The translations under genes and the position numbers were made by a program. The notes under the pieces are model-generated. The model ran no database searches. It saw only the letters and a program-made list of their open reading frames with translations, and was not told where the DNA came from. From assembly GCA_016712745.1 (NCBI GenBank), contig JADJQN010000003.1, positions 186,001 to 250,000 on the forward strand: a DNA stretch of 64,000 nt, read 5' to 3'. This stretch comes from Sandaracinaceae bacterium (GTDB lineage: Bacteria > Myxococcota_A > Polyangia > Polyangiales > JADJQN01). Shown piece after piece: positions 17,300-25,136 of the stretch (within the stretch, counting starts at the first letter, position 1; every line of letters starts with the position of its first letter).

Positions 17300-17848
17300 C
17301 TAGAAGGCGTAGCCCAGCGAGAGTTCGAAGCGGGGACGAAAGCCGCGCGGTCCAAGATCGGATTCGTTGATATCCACCGAGAACGCACGCCAGACCGCCC
17401 CGATGCCGGCGGAGAGATGGAAGGATCCAATCAATGCGGCGCCGCCGATATGTCCGCCAAATGCGTAACCAAAATCGGATGCCGAGTTCGTCCCATCGCT
17501 GACGCGTACCCACGAACCGATCACAAAGGGACCGAGAAAGAGTCCCTGCGGTGCGTCGCCGATGAGGTAGAGGTTAGCGCCGAGGACTGGGCCCAGCGCA
17601 ACGACGGACCCTTCGTAGTCGTCGAAGACGCCGCGGAACGCGAGAACCTCAGCGCCCAAGTAGAGTGACCACGAGTCGCCAAGCACGTGCTCCCAGCCCG
17701 CGTTGAAGTAGCCATCGATTGCGTCAAGGAGATTGACGGAGATGACATCGGTCTTCGGCGACTGTGCTGCCGCGCTGGAGAGAGAGCCTAACATCACCGT
17801 TGCAGTGAGCGAGGCGCCGATGAGCGTGGAAAGCAAACGAGTGCGCAT
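17300..17848 (-). CDS. Small outer-membrane beta-barrel protein
   Basis: 182 residues. A signal peptide (to SSAAAQ, about residue 29) precedes a mature protein built of alternating Gly/aromatic strands such as LYLGAEVLAF, LGANLYLIG and FGGHIGGAALIG. It ends in FELSLGYAF, and the C-terminal Phe is the usual outer-membrane assembly signal. The size suits an eight-stranded barrel. Function is unknown. Confidence 0.7.
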   Translation of the reverse strand: MRTRLLSTLIGASLTATVMLGSLSSAAAQSPKTDVISVNLLDAIDGYFNAGWEHVLGDSWSLYLGAEVLAFRGVFDDYEGSVVALGPVLGANLYLIGDAPQGLFLGPFVIGSWVRVSDGTNSASDFGYAFGGHIGGAALIGSFHLSAGIGAVWRAFSVDINESDLGPRGFRPRFELSLGYAF

Positions 17849-17990
17849 GGTTGCTTAGCGTTGCAACGTCCACGCCAGATGTCAAAACGCGATTAAAGCC
17901 GGCGCATGTGAACAGCCACATCCTGTGCAAGCGCCTCACCTGAGGCATCGTGCTACGACGAGCTATGCTACGTTCTGTGCAGGATTTTTG

Positions 17991-18374
17991 ATGCGCACCA
18001 CCAGCAGAGCGAAGGCCAAAGACGGCGTCTACTACGAGTATTTCAAGGATCGCAGCGTCGCAGTTAGAGGCCACTACCTTAAGGGCAAGAAGACTGGCGT
18101 GTGGAAGTACTTCCTCGCAAACGGCAAGCTCAAGGCCACCGGGCTATGCGCCGACGATAAGATGATCGGCGAATGGAAGTGGTGGCGCGAGAGCGGCGAG
18201 CTCATGCAGACCGGAAGCTTTGATGAGAACGAACAGAAGACCGGAACCTGGACTCGCTACCATCCAAACGGCGCGGTCATTGATCGCGGAGAATTCGTCG
18301 CTGGCAAAGCCAAGGGTGAATGGAAAACCTACGACGAGAACGGCGTTCTCGTGAAAACGCGCCACTACACCTGA
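17991..18374 (+). CDS. MORN-repeat-like (YwqK-type) protein
   Basis: 127 residues from the ATG at 17991, preceded by AGGA; the longer frame from 17925 lacks a ribosome-binding site. The protein is made of repeats of about 23 residues with the pattern G-x-W-x-x-(Y/W)-x-x-(N/S)-G-x-(L/V): TGVWKYFLANGKL, IGEWKWWRESGEL, TGTWTRYHPNGAV and KGEWKTYDENGVL. This is the MORN-2/YwqK repeat. Such proteins are widespread and of unknown molecular role; some are annotated as antitoxins of the YwqK family. It is isolated here, convergent with the beta-helix lipoprotein. Confidence 0.8.
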   Translation: MRTTSRAKAKDGVYYEYFKDRSVAVRGHYLKGKKTGVWKYFLANGKLKATGLCADDKMIGEWKWWRESGELMQTGSFDENEQKTGTWTRYHPNGAVIDRGEFVAGKAKGEWKTYDENGVLVKTRHYT

Positions 18375-18390
18375 ATCTGTTCAGACGGTT

Positions 18391-19986
18391 TCAATGATGC
18401 TGATAGGCGCCGATGTCGGGAGTATTGGGGACTGCGATTCCGAGAATGTCGCGCGTGAAGCCGAGTGGTTGCCCAGCCCCAATCGCGACCGAGCCAGGCG
18501 GAAGCGCGTAATTCCAAGTCGTGGCGTCAGAGCCGCCCATCGAGGTGAAGATCGTGCCCGTCGCGTTCATCTCCGAACTGTGGAGCGTGAAGTTTGTCTC
18601 AGAGCCGCCCGAGAGAACGTAGACATTGTCCTCGTGCAGGTACTTCGAGAGGTCGGCGCCGCCACGAACGATGTCGATGTTGGCGTCGATGTAGAAGATG
18701 TTGTTCTTGAAGTTGAAGATGGTTTGCGACGTTGGCGATCCATTGAACCCGAATAAGAACGAGTCGGTATAGCGATTGCCAATGTCGATGACCGTGTTGT
18801 TGTAAAATTGCACGTTGGACACGGAGCTGGCGAAGGGGCCGTCGATATTCGCCCAACTCACAGCGCCGTTGGCGATCATCAAGTTGTAGGCAAATACGTT
18901 GTCGGCCATTGTCGCGCCGTCGCCGCTGCCAAACTCCGCGACGCCGCCGTTGTCGATGAAGGTGTTGTAGAGGAATTGGTTGCGATTGACCGCGCCGTAA
19001 AGTTCGATAGCGCCGCCGTTGAACTCGAAATCGCAGCTGGTTGCCCAGTTGCCCTCGAAATAGTTTCCGATGATGAAGTTGTCGTTGCCCGCAAGGGTTA
19101 GGCCGTTGGCGGCGTAGTCCTCATACGATTCGCGCGTGCCCGGCTCGCCGCATGTGTTCACCAAATTTTTCAGATTGGTGATCCGGTTGTTCTCCATCGT
19201 GTTGTTGGTCACGCCGAGAAAAACGATGCCAAGTCCGGTGAGCGAGATGTCGCAATTCTTTACGACGTTGCCGGTAAGGGGCGCGTCGAAGTCGTAGGCA
19301 TCAAAGCGAATCGCCGTACCGGCATAGGCGAACATGTCGTGGTCGGCGAGCCTGACTGGGTCGGCCGCGATTTCGAGGTCGGTGACGTTGAAGCCATCGA
19401 CCACGATGTAGCTCGTGTTGCCGAAGAGCAGGACGTTACGACTTTCCAGATCCATCGTGTTGCCCGGCGCGAGCTGGAAGATGGGAAGATGGCCTTCGCC
19501 GTAGTTGCCGAACGTAATGGGTCGACCTTCGGCGCCCGACTTCGTCCACTCGAAGGTTCCCCAGAACTGATCGCCGCGCTTGAAGAGAATGGTGTCGCCG
19601 GCGTTGATGCTCGAGCGTTCGTCGCGGACGTGCTGCAAAGTCTGCCACGCCGACTCGGGCGAGGTGCCGCTGTTAGCATCGTTGCCGGTTGACGATGAAA
19701 CGTAGTAATTCGTGCACGATGCCGTGCTGCACAGTGGCGTCGGCGGCGCGACACCGGGAACGCCGACGACGCCGCTGTCGGTAGTGGGGCCGCCGCCATC
19801 TGCGCCGCCGCCATCTGCGCCGCCGCCATCTGCGCCACCGCCCGCGTCACTCGCGACACCGAGATCGATCGACACTCCGCCGTCGGTGCGCCCCGTCATT
19901 CCCAGGTCACCGCTGCAGGCAGTAAGGCAAGTGGCGAACAACACCGTGTAACTAATCTTCGACGCGGTGGATCGGAACGGGTTCAT
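18391..19986 (-). CDS. Parallel beta-helix surface lipoprotein
   Basis: 531 residues from the ATG at 19984-19986; the longer frame adds 23 residues without a signal. The lipobox LTAC is followed by a GADGG-repeat linker encoded by 15-bp tandem repeats (about 19790-19834). Then comes YYVSSSTGNDANSGTSPESAWQTL, the DUF1565/pectate-lyase-like opening, and right-handed beta-helix coils rich in Asn ladders (NNTMENNRI, FYNNTVID). Such proteins bind or cleave polysaccharide at the cell surface; no catalytic residues can be assigned. The protein should be outer-membrane anchored. Confidence 0.78.
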   Translation of the reverse strand: MNPFRSTASKISYTVLFATCLTACSGDLGMTGRTDGGVSIDLGVASDAGGGADGGGADGGGADGGGPTTDSGVVGVPGVAPPTPLCSTASCTNYYVSSSTGNDANSGTSPESAWQTLQHVRDERSSINAGDTILFKRGDQFWGTFEWTKSGAEGRPITFGNYGEGHLPIFQLAPGNTMDLESRNVLLFGNTSYIVVDGFNVTDLEIAADPVRLADHDMFAYAGTAIRFDAYDFDAPLTGNVVKNCDISLTGLGIVFLGVTNNTMENNRITNLKNLVNTCGEPGTRESYEDYAANGLTLAGNDNFIIGNYFEGNWATSCDFEFNGGAIELYGAVNRNQFLYNTFIDNGGVAEFGSGDGATMADNVFAYNLMIANGAVSWANIDGPFASSVSNVQFYNNTVIDIGNRYTDSFLFGFNGSPTSQTIFNFKNNIFYIDANIDIVRGGADLSKYLHEDNVYVLSGGSETNFTLHSSEMNATGTIFTSMGGSDATTWNYALPPGSVAIGAGQPLGFTRDILGIAVPNTPDIGAYQHH

Positions 19987-20156
19987 GGTGGACACGCTAG
20001 CGTGTCCAACGGCGGCGGCGCAAACCTCACACCGTCGGCGCGTGTGCGATATCACAGCGCGACATTCGCAAGCTTGTTCGAACTGAACGGCCGGTCGGCC
20101 CGAACACGTAGGCGGCGTGTGTTGCGCCGCTTTTCAAATGACCCTAGCAACCCGCT

Positions 20157-20447
20157 ATGTCCACTGCACCCGATGCACCCGATCCGCGTAAGCCGGCCGA
20201 TCCGCGAACACCGTCTATTGAAGAGCCTGAGAAAGCGCCTCCTATGAAGGAGCCCGAAATCTCACCGCCTTCACGAGATCCGGAGGTCCCCGAACCGCCT
20301 TATGGAGATCCGCCGCGGAGGAGCCCGCCGATCGAAGAGCCACGGCCTCCGCAAGAAGAACCTGGCGCGCCGCCGCCGGACATCCAGGACCCGCCCTCGC
20401 CCGACAACGTTCCTGAAGGCCCCCCGATCTTGCGCGCTTTTAGTTAG
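20157..20447 (+). CDS. Small Pro/Glu-rich hypothetical protein
   Basis: 96 residues from the ATG at 20157. Nearly the whole protein is low-complexity Pro/Glu/Asp (repeats like EEPEKAPPMKEPE and PPSRDPEVPEPP), with no hydrophobic segment. Codon positions keep a coherent high-GC pattern. It overlaps the 3' end of the convergent lipoprotein gene by eight bases. No family is recognised; it may be an intrinsically disordered cytoplasmic protein. Confidence 0.5.
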   Translation: MSTAPDAPDPRKPADPRTPSIEEPEKAPPMKEPEISPPSRDPEVPEPPYGDPPRRSPPIEEPRPPQEEPGAPPPDIQDPPSPDNVPEGPPILRAFS

Positions 20448-20913
20448 CCCCCGCGAGGGAACGCACAACCCATCGGGCACCCACCTGCTCGAGATCTGCA
20501 ACTACGTTATGTGTTCCGGCGGATGGAATCTCGACTGCTTGAAAGAGACGAACGTGTCCCGCGTCTTCACCCGGCGAAACCCAGTAGCCGGCGACGTGAG
20601 TGCCGTAGTCATCCGCCGAGTACAAGTGCGGGGGACACTTGAGTGCGTCGCGGAACGGCGCGGCAACTCTGTCGAGCCCATGGGGCGCCGCGATATATGA
20701 CTCGAGCGCATCGCGCATCGCGCGTGTATCGCGCAGCCGCAAACGCCCGCTCTCGATCGACGACATGAGCACGCCGCGGGGCGGCCAACCGCTCGTATCC
20801 TCCGCACGTTCGTTGATGCGACAGCGAGGGTCGAGCACGAGTGGTGGCATTTCACTCGACGACGCATCGCGCGTGCCGCATGCACACACAATCACCATCA
20901 GAAGCATGCACAT
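20440..20913 (-). CDS. Lipoprotein of unknown function
   Basis: 157 residues from the ATG at 20911-20913. The open frame continues upstream to 21216 but would then run antisense through the methyltransferase start, so the shorter start with a clear signal (MLLMVIV, lipobox VCAC) is preferred. The mature part contains MPPLVLDPRC and a compact mixed alpha/beta region ending in a strand pair, HVRLFQAVEIPSAGTHNVV and ARWVVRSLA. No family is recognised. Confidence 0.65.
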   Translation of the reverse strand: MCMLLMVIVCACGTRDASSSEMPPLVLDPRCRINERAEDTSGWPPRGVLMSSIESGRLRLRDTRAMRDALESYIAAPHGLDRVAAPFRDALKCPPHLYSADDYGTHVAGYWVSPGEDAGHVRLFQAVEIPSAGTHNVVADLEQVGARWVVRSLAGAN

Positions 20914-21006
20914 GGCTGCGCGCAACACGTTGCAACCGTAGGCAGCCGGCGCGCACGCCGTCAATCGGCTCTCGGCACAGGCCGCTTTTGGCCCTAGTGT
21001 TGCCGC

Positions 21007-21963
21007 ATGCTTTCTGATTCCGAGCTTGCGCTGGTCGACCTCGGCCTGATGCTTAAGCATCACGACTATCGCTTCGTCACCATCACGCCTGAGAGTCATC
21101 GACGTGTTGTTGGCCGCGCGCCCGCGCAGGTGGCGAACGATTTGCGCGGTGTGTTCGGATGGAACCAGCCGTTTTACGCCGCGACTCTTCCAGCCCCGAT
21201 GACGAGCCTCTTGCAAAAGGCGAAATTGGTACGCGAGGAAGGCGAGCTATTGCGCAGCGAGATTCGCGTCTCGTCAATCGACGATCAGCTCTTTGTTCAC
21301 TCAGCCTTCCCGACCGACGACAAGTCCGCTGTCTTCTTCGGCCCTGACACGTATCGCTATGTGCGATTGCTGCGTCAGTCGGTGAACTCGTCGCAGCGCA
21401 TCGTCGACGTAGGATGCGGAAGCGGCGTCGGCGGAATCATGATGGCTAAGGCGGCCAAGCGCATCGTGCTCACAGACATCAACGACCGCGCCCTCTCCTT
21501 TGCACGCGTCAACGCCGAGCTCGCGGGCATCACCACACAAGTGGAAATCCTTCACAGCGACGTACTCACAAGCGTAGAAGGAACGTTCGACACCGTGATC
21601 TGCAACCCGCCCTACCTCGTCGATGAATCCAAACGCACCTACCGCGACGGCGGCGGCGAGCACGGCACCGACTTCGCGCTGCGCGTAGTCCGCGAATCGC
21701 TAGAGCGCCTTCCCCCTAGCGGCCGCATCATCCTGTACACCGGAACCTGCATCGTCGACGGCGTAGACGTGCTGCGACGCGATCTCGCAAAGCTAACCGC
21801 GGGCAACAAGCTCAACTACACGTACGAAGAACTAGACCCCGACATCTTCGGCGAAGAGCTCGAGACGCCCGCATACCGCGACGTGGAACGCATCGCAGCG
21901 GTTGCGTTCGTGGCAAACGTGGAGAGTGGGTCACGCGGCCGAGCTACGGCAACGATGCCTTGA
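21007..21963 (+). CDS. Class I SAM-dependent methyltransferase (HemK/RlmG-like)
   Basis: 318 residues. The N-terminal ~110 residues form a separate domain without a known motif. The catalytic domain has motif I IVDVGCGSGVGGIMMAK, an acidic strand-2 end VLTDINDRALSFAR, and motif IV CNPPYLVDES, the NPPY signature of N-methyltransferases acting on Gln, Asn, adenine or guanine amino groups. The layout (N-domain plus NPPY domain) resembles RlmG/RsmC or HemK-type enzymes; target unknown. Its stop overlaps the convergent nucleotidyltransferase gene by 20 bases. Confidence 0.82.
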   Translation: MLSDSELALVDLGLMLKHHDYRFVTITPESHRRVVGRAPAQVANDLRGVFGWNQPFYAATLPAPMTSLLQKAKLVREEGELLRSEIRVSSIDDQLFVHSAFPTDDKSAVFFGPDTYRYVRLLRQSVNSSQRIVDVGCGSGVGGIMMAKAAKRIVLTDINDRALSFARVNAELAGITTQVEILHSDVLTSVEGTFDTVICNPPYLVDESKRTYRDGGGEHGTDFALRVVRESLERLPPSGRIILYTGTCIVDGVDVLRRDLAKLTAGNKLNYTYEELDPDIFGEELETPAYRDVERIAAVAFVANVESGSRGRATATMP

Positions 21964-22485
21964 TGCGAGACCAGAGCGCTTGGCTCGGCTCGTCAAGCTC
22001 GCAGATGCGATCATCGACGGAGGCCACGAGCTGCTCCTTCTCGTCGCCCTCAAGTAACTGATAGATATCCGCTTGGTCGCGATGGCCACCGGCAAATACT
22101 TTGAGTAGCACTAAGTCGGAAGAGATCACGACCGGCATGGCGATCTCGCCCACAGACTCCACTGTGGCGCGCGCAAGCACTGCGTCGATCCACCCGCTTC
22201 GGGGTACAACAATGTCGACCGCCTCGTCCGTGCCGTTGGCGAGTCGCACCACGCCGTCGAACGGGTCATCCCCGTCGCCGATCGCAATGGCTTGTTCTGG
22301 AGCGACCTGGCGCAGTGGCTCCCAGAAGTTTGGCTCCAGTACTTCGCGGTTGCGAACGAGCAGGTCGGCGTCGGCGGTTGCCCGTGGCACGCCGCGTACG
22401 GCCAACGCGACCGCGCCGATCAGGGCGCACGGCACGGAACGCCTCGAGCTGACAGGTGCGCGGTAACGTCACGCAGCAGCGTCAC
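21944..22485 (-). pseudogene. DUF6036-like nucleotidyltransferase, disrupted by 5-bp duplication
   Basis: The intact-looking frame from GTG 22435 encodes 163 residues: ALIGAVALAVRG, then RATADADLLV (the G-x-x-A and D-x-D nucleotidyltransferase core), VFAGGHRDQADI and a C-terminal helix. The natural N-terminus lies in another frame: GTG 22485 overlaps the stop of the upstream small gene and gives VTLLRDVTAHLSARGVPC, exactly what should precede ALIGA. The frames are separated by a tandem CACGG-CACGG at 22428-22437; one copy removed restores a continuous protein of about 178 residues. Either the gene is broken or translation restarts at 22435. The family is linked to toxin-antitoxin and defence pairs. 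Confidence 0.7.
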
Positions 22486-22619
22486 GACCCGTTGGCTGCC
22501 TTGCTCGGCCGACGGCCGAGCGCTGACTTTCGTGAAAAGTGCGCGCGCGCTTCACTGAGGGACAGTACGTGCTGCTTCGCGTATGCCACTAGAGCACGTT
22601 TGCCGAGTGAAAGCGCCAT
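22482..22619 (-). CDS. Small basic partner of the nucleotidyltransferase
   Basis: About 45 residues from ATG 22619 (the frame stays open to ATG 22697). The sequence ALSLGKRALVAYAKQHVLSLSEARAHFSR is a helical region like a ribbon or HTH-type small antitoxin, ending LGRRPSKAANGS. Its stop overlaps the original GTG start of the nucleotidyltransferase by four bases, so the two form a coupled pair. Function as antitoxin or DNA-binding partner is inferred only from size and position. Confidence 0.5.
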   Translation of the reverse strand: MALSLGKRALVAYAKQHVLSLSEARAHFSRKSALGRRPSKAANGS

Positions 22620-22763
22620 GTCCACGCGCGATGCAACGGCCGCGCCGGCCGGAGGCCCGAAACGATTAGCGACTGAAGGGCGCCGTCCCGCTGACATCTG
22701 GTCACTCTAGCATGTAGCGGCGGAAGGATCTGGGAGGGGAGGCACACACCCTCGTCTCGCTTA

Positions 22764-23225
22764 GTGGGCCACGAAGGACTTGAACCTTCAGCCAACGCCT
22801 TAGGAGTCGGAAACTTGATTGCAAGCTTGGTGGGCCATGAAGGACTTGAACCTTCAGCCAACGCCTTAGGAGTCGGAAACTTGATTGCAAGCTTGGTGGG
22901 CCATGAAGGACTTGAACCTTCAGCCAACGCCTTAGGAGTCGGAAACTTGATTGCAAGCTTGGTGGGCCATGAAGGACTTGAACCTTCAGCCAACGCCTTA
23001 GGAGTCGGAAACTTGATTGCAAGCTTGGTGGGCCATGAAGGACTTGAACCTTCAGCCAACGCCTTAGGAGTCGGAAACTTGATTGCAAGCTTGGTGGGCC
23101 ATGAAGGACTTGAACCTTCAGCCAACGCCTTAGGAGTCGGAAACTTGATTGCAAGCTTGGTGGGCCATGAAGGACTTGAACCTTCAGCCAACGCCTTAGG
23201 AGTCGGAAACTTGATTGCAAGCTTG
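22764..23225 (-). repeat. Tandem 66-bp array of tRNA-Lys 3' halves, seven units
   Basis: Seven consecutive 66-bp units begin at 22764, 22830, 22896, 22962, 23028, 23094 and 23160 and run without interruption into the complete tRNA-Lys gene. Read on the minus strand, each unit holds a 32-base spacer and then the last ~34 bases of the tRNA (variable loop, T-arm, acceptor 3' strand and CCA). The spacer carries an imperfect stem AAGCTTG-CAAT-CAAGTTT, then a degraded anticodon arm in which CTCCTAA replaces CTCTTAA and the stem no longer pairs. Units appear identical except for one base in the last one (22771, C for T). The array lies 3' of the tRNA and should be co-transcribed with it. It resembles in layout the rtT repeats after E. 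coli tyrT. Confidence 0.95.
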
Positions 23226-23299
23226 GTGGGCCATGAAGGACTTGAACCTTCAGCCAACGGATTAAGAGTCCGCTGCTCTACCAATTGAGCTAATAGCCC
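23224..23299 (-). tRNA. tRNA-Lys (anticodon CTT)
   Basis: The minus strand gives a full cloverleaf: acceptor GGGCTAT paired with ATGGCCC, D-arm AGCTCAATTGGTAGAGCA, anticodon stem GCGGA/TCCGT around loop CTCTTAA (anticodon CTT, Lys codon AAG), T-arm GAAGG-TTCAAGT-CCTTC, discriminator A and encoded CCA. It is 76 bases long. It follows tRNA-Arg by 22 bases on the same strand and is followed by seven copies of its own 3' half. Confidence 0.95.
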
Positions 23300-23321
23300 G
23301 AACAACTACTTCAACAACTTG

Positions 23322-23395
23322 CGCGCCCAGAGTGATTCGAACACCCGACCACCGGATTCGAAGTCCGACGCTCTATCCAGCTGAGCTATGGGCGC
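23322..23395 (-). tRNA. tRNA-Arg (anticodon TCG)
   Basis: The minus strand reads acceptor GCGCCCA paired with TGGGCGC, D-arm TAGCTCAGCTGGATAGAGC, anticodon stem TCGGA/TCCGG around CTTCGAA (anticodon TCG, Arg codon CGA), and T-arm GGGTGTTCGAATCACTC, with discriminator G. CCA is not encoded, unlike the neighbouring tRNA-Lys. It is upstream of tRNA-Lys and probably shares its transcript. Confidence 0.94.
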
Positions 23396-23566
23396 CGAAA
23401 CAACTAGGAGCGGCGGTTTCTAACCGATCCAACGCAGGTGATCAAGCGGTGGCATCCGTGCGGAGCTCGAGATCGGCAAAAAACGCGATCGCAGCGTCTT
23501 TTCGCGCATCGAAAGGCGATCGCATCCAAGAATCTGCGAGGACCCTGAATCGTAAAACCAAGGCCC

Positions 23567-23950
23567 ATGACCAAACGCAAAGCCATCGAGTCGTCGATTG
23601 ACCGCGTCCATCCAGATAGCGCACGCAAAGCCGCGGCCACCGACGCGTCGACGCACTGCTATCCATCGCTGGCCAGCATTCGCACTAAGCCCGCCGCCTA
23701 CCACGCGGAACTTGCCGCAACGCTCCAACGTTTTCTGTCGCCGATGGTGATCGCAGGCGCCCTCATCGGAAACGCACCAGCTCAGCAAACGCCATCGAAT
23801 GCGGACACGCCATCGCACGGCTTCATGTCCCCGGACGACCAACCCCCCCCCGTCCCCGGCGGCATCCGCCCCGTACCTCCGCCGCCGCCCCCACCGCCGC
23901 CCGCGCCGCCGCCCCACCGCCCGCGAAACCCCGGCCCAGTAGAGTCATAG
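23567..23950 (+). CDS. Hypothetical protein with polyproline tail
   Basis: 127 residues from the ATG at 23567. A basic N-terminal half (MTKRKAIESSIDRVH) leads to a short hydrophobic segment, PMVIAGALIGNAPAQQ, followed by a Pro-rich C-terminus with runs of up to nine Pro (about 23871-23930). No family is recognised. It starts about 170 bp upstream of and divergent from the tRNA-Arg gene. Codon structure is plausible, but the Pro run alone could keep the frame open. Confidence 0.45.
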   Translation: MTKRKAIESSIDRVHPDSARKAAATDASTHCYPSLASIRTKPAAYHAELAATLQRFLSPMVIAGALIGNAPAQQTPSNADTPSHGFMSPDDQPPPVPGGIRPVPPPPPPPPPAPPPHRPRNPGPVES

Positions 23951-24030
23951 GAAGACTAGTAACGCCTACGCGCGCGGGGTCACTCGCGACGTCGAAGTGT
24001 CACCCATCATCGCGGTCCGCGCAGCGGATG

Positions 24031-24136
24031 CGGGAAAAGGGGAACGGGAAAAAGGGGAACGTCCCCTTTTTCGCACAGCGAAGTTACGGAAAAGGGGAAC
24101 GTCCCCTTTTTCGGAAAAGGGGAACGTCCCCTTTTT
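24031..24136. repeat. Three perfect palindromes of the AAAAGGGGA-ACG-TCCCCTTTT type
   Basis: Three complete palindromes occupy 24049-24071, 24090-24111 and 24115-24136, with a fourth half-copy at 24032-24045. The best stem is AAAAAGGGGA paired with TCCCCTTTTT around ACG. They are separated by 18 and 3 bases. Form and clustering resemble REP-type palindromes mobilised by Y1/RAYT transposases, but no transposase is present in the window. Each could also act as a strong transcript hairpin 3' of tRNA-His. Confidence 0.85.
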
Positions 24137-24168
24137 GCGAGCGGGAGGTGAAGTCGCGGTAGCGACGA

Positions 24169-24293
24169 GGAACCTGCAAGGTTCCTTCAGGAGTGGGGGT
24201 CCCGACGCGGGTCCCCCGCGGCGGGGGCGAGGACGGGTCCTCGCCGCACACCAGGACGGGTCCTCGCCGCACACCAGGACCGGTCCTCGCCAC
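24169..24293. repeat. Second cluster of hairpins and 23-bp tandem repeats
   Basis: This stretch between the palindromes and tRNA-His holds no gene. It contains the perfect inverted repeat GGAACC-TGCAA-GGTTCC (24169-24185), a longer imperfect stem GGGGGTCCC/GGGTCCCCC (24195-24217), and 2.7 copies of a 23-bp unit starting GGACGGGTCCTCGCC at 24231, 24254 and 24277. Each 23-bp unit contains its own GAGGA/TCCTC stem. On the minus strand the tandem units are the first sequence transcribed after tRNA-His and may serve as terminator or RNA end structure. Confidence 0.8.
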
Positions 24294-24302
24294 TTCACTT
24301 AG

Positions 24303-24376
24303 GGTGACCGACGGGGCTCGAACCCGCGACAACCGGAGCCACAATCCAGTGCTCTACCAACTGAGCTACGGCCACC
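24303..24376 (-). tRNA. tRNA-His (anticodon GTG)
   Basis: The minus strand gives acceptor GTGGCCG paired with CGGTCAC, preceded by the extra G(-1) that marks tRNA-His, D-arm TAGCTCAGTTGGTAGAGC, anticodon stem CTGGA/TCCGG around TTGTGGC (anticodon GTG), and T-arm CGGGGCTCGAA on the plus strand (reverse CGGGTTCGAGCCCCG). The discriminator is C, as expected. CCA is not encoded (CCCT follows). Confidence 0.95.
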
Positions 24377-24479
24377 AAAAACGAGGGCGGAGCATAGCGA
24401 TGCGCAATAAGAACGCAAGCTCTGAGCGCAATCGCGCCCGAAATAGGCAGCGCACGCGGAATTCAGCCCCACTCGCATG

Positions 24480-25100
24480 CTAGGAGGTCGGCGCAGCATC
24501 GTTCGGTGCGTTTCGCACTTCACGTGGTGCGTGCGCCAGCGCATCGCGGTGCGCAGCCAACAGGCGCTCATGCACGAAGCGCGAAATAGCGATGATCGCC
24601 GGCGTCGATGCGTTGCTGCAGTAGACGCGTTTTGTCGTCGAGCCCACTTGTACCGTGTACGAGACACTCGTGCCGTCAGCGACGTCTTCGTCTACGTAGC
24701 GGTCGTCGAGTGCAAAGAAGCGTTCATCGGCGATGGTTCTACGAAGCGAGCCAAGTTCGTCGCGTGAAAGCTCGAACGTCGCGATCTTTCGATAGGACTG
24801 AAATGCCTCGTGCCCACCATCCAGAATGATGCGGTCGCGGCCGGCTTCAAACGCATACTCAACGTGCCCACGCTCATTCACTGTGAACTCGTCGGAAAGA
24901 CCTGTTTCCCAATTGCGATCGGCGATCGAAAATCGAAACGGTGACGCGTGGAGAATTTGCTCGTGTGGCACTGGGGACCACACAAGCTTCATGAGCGAGC
25001 TCGGCGAGTGGCCGTTGCGCCACAACGCAAACACGACCCCGGCTACCGTCGCGAGCAGCACAAGCGTAAGAAGATACTTTGCGTGGGGGCGTCGAAGCAT
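24480..25100 (-). CDS. Membrane-anchored protein, DUF6438-like
   Basis: 206 residues. A single N-terminal helix (YLLTLVLLATVAGVVFALW, about residues 9-27) anchors a periplasmic domain. The latter part, LSRDELGSLRRTIADERFFALDDRY to TKRVYCSNASTPAII, follows the pattern of DUF6438, where a short strand-helix repeat surrounds a conserved Cys. Function is unknown. It is a single minus-strand gene between tRNA-His and the SpoU methyltransferase. Confidence 0.6.
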   Translation of the reverse strand: MLRRPHAKYLLTLVLLATVAGVVFALWRNGHSPSSLMKLVWSPVPHEQILHASPFRFSIADRNWETGLSDEFTVNERGHVEYAFEAGRDRIILDGGHEAFQSYRKIATFELSRDELGSLRRTIADERFFALDDRYVDEDVADGTSVSYTVQVGSTTKRVYCSNASTPAIIAISRFVHERLLAAHRDALAHAPREVRNAPNDAAPTS

Positions 25101-25136
25101 TGGCTGAGTAGACCTCGTCTCGTTGGAAAGCTTGGC

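Noticed and set aside
22764..23225. CRISPR array
   Set aside because: Units are continuous 66-bp copies without variable spacers and contain tRNA sequence; no cas genes.
22589..23305. Repeat proteins encoded on either strand of the tRNA array
   Set aside because: Open frames are explained by the 66-bp period; no ribosome-binding site and composition from tRNA sequence.
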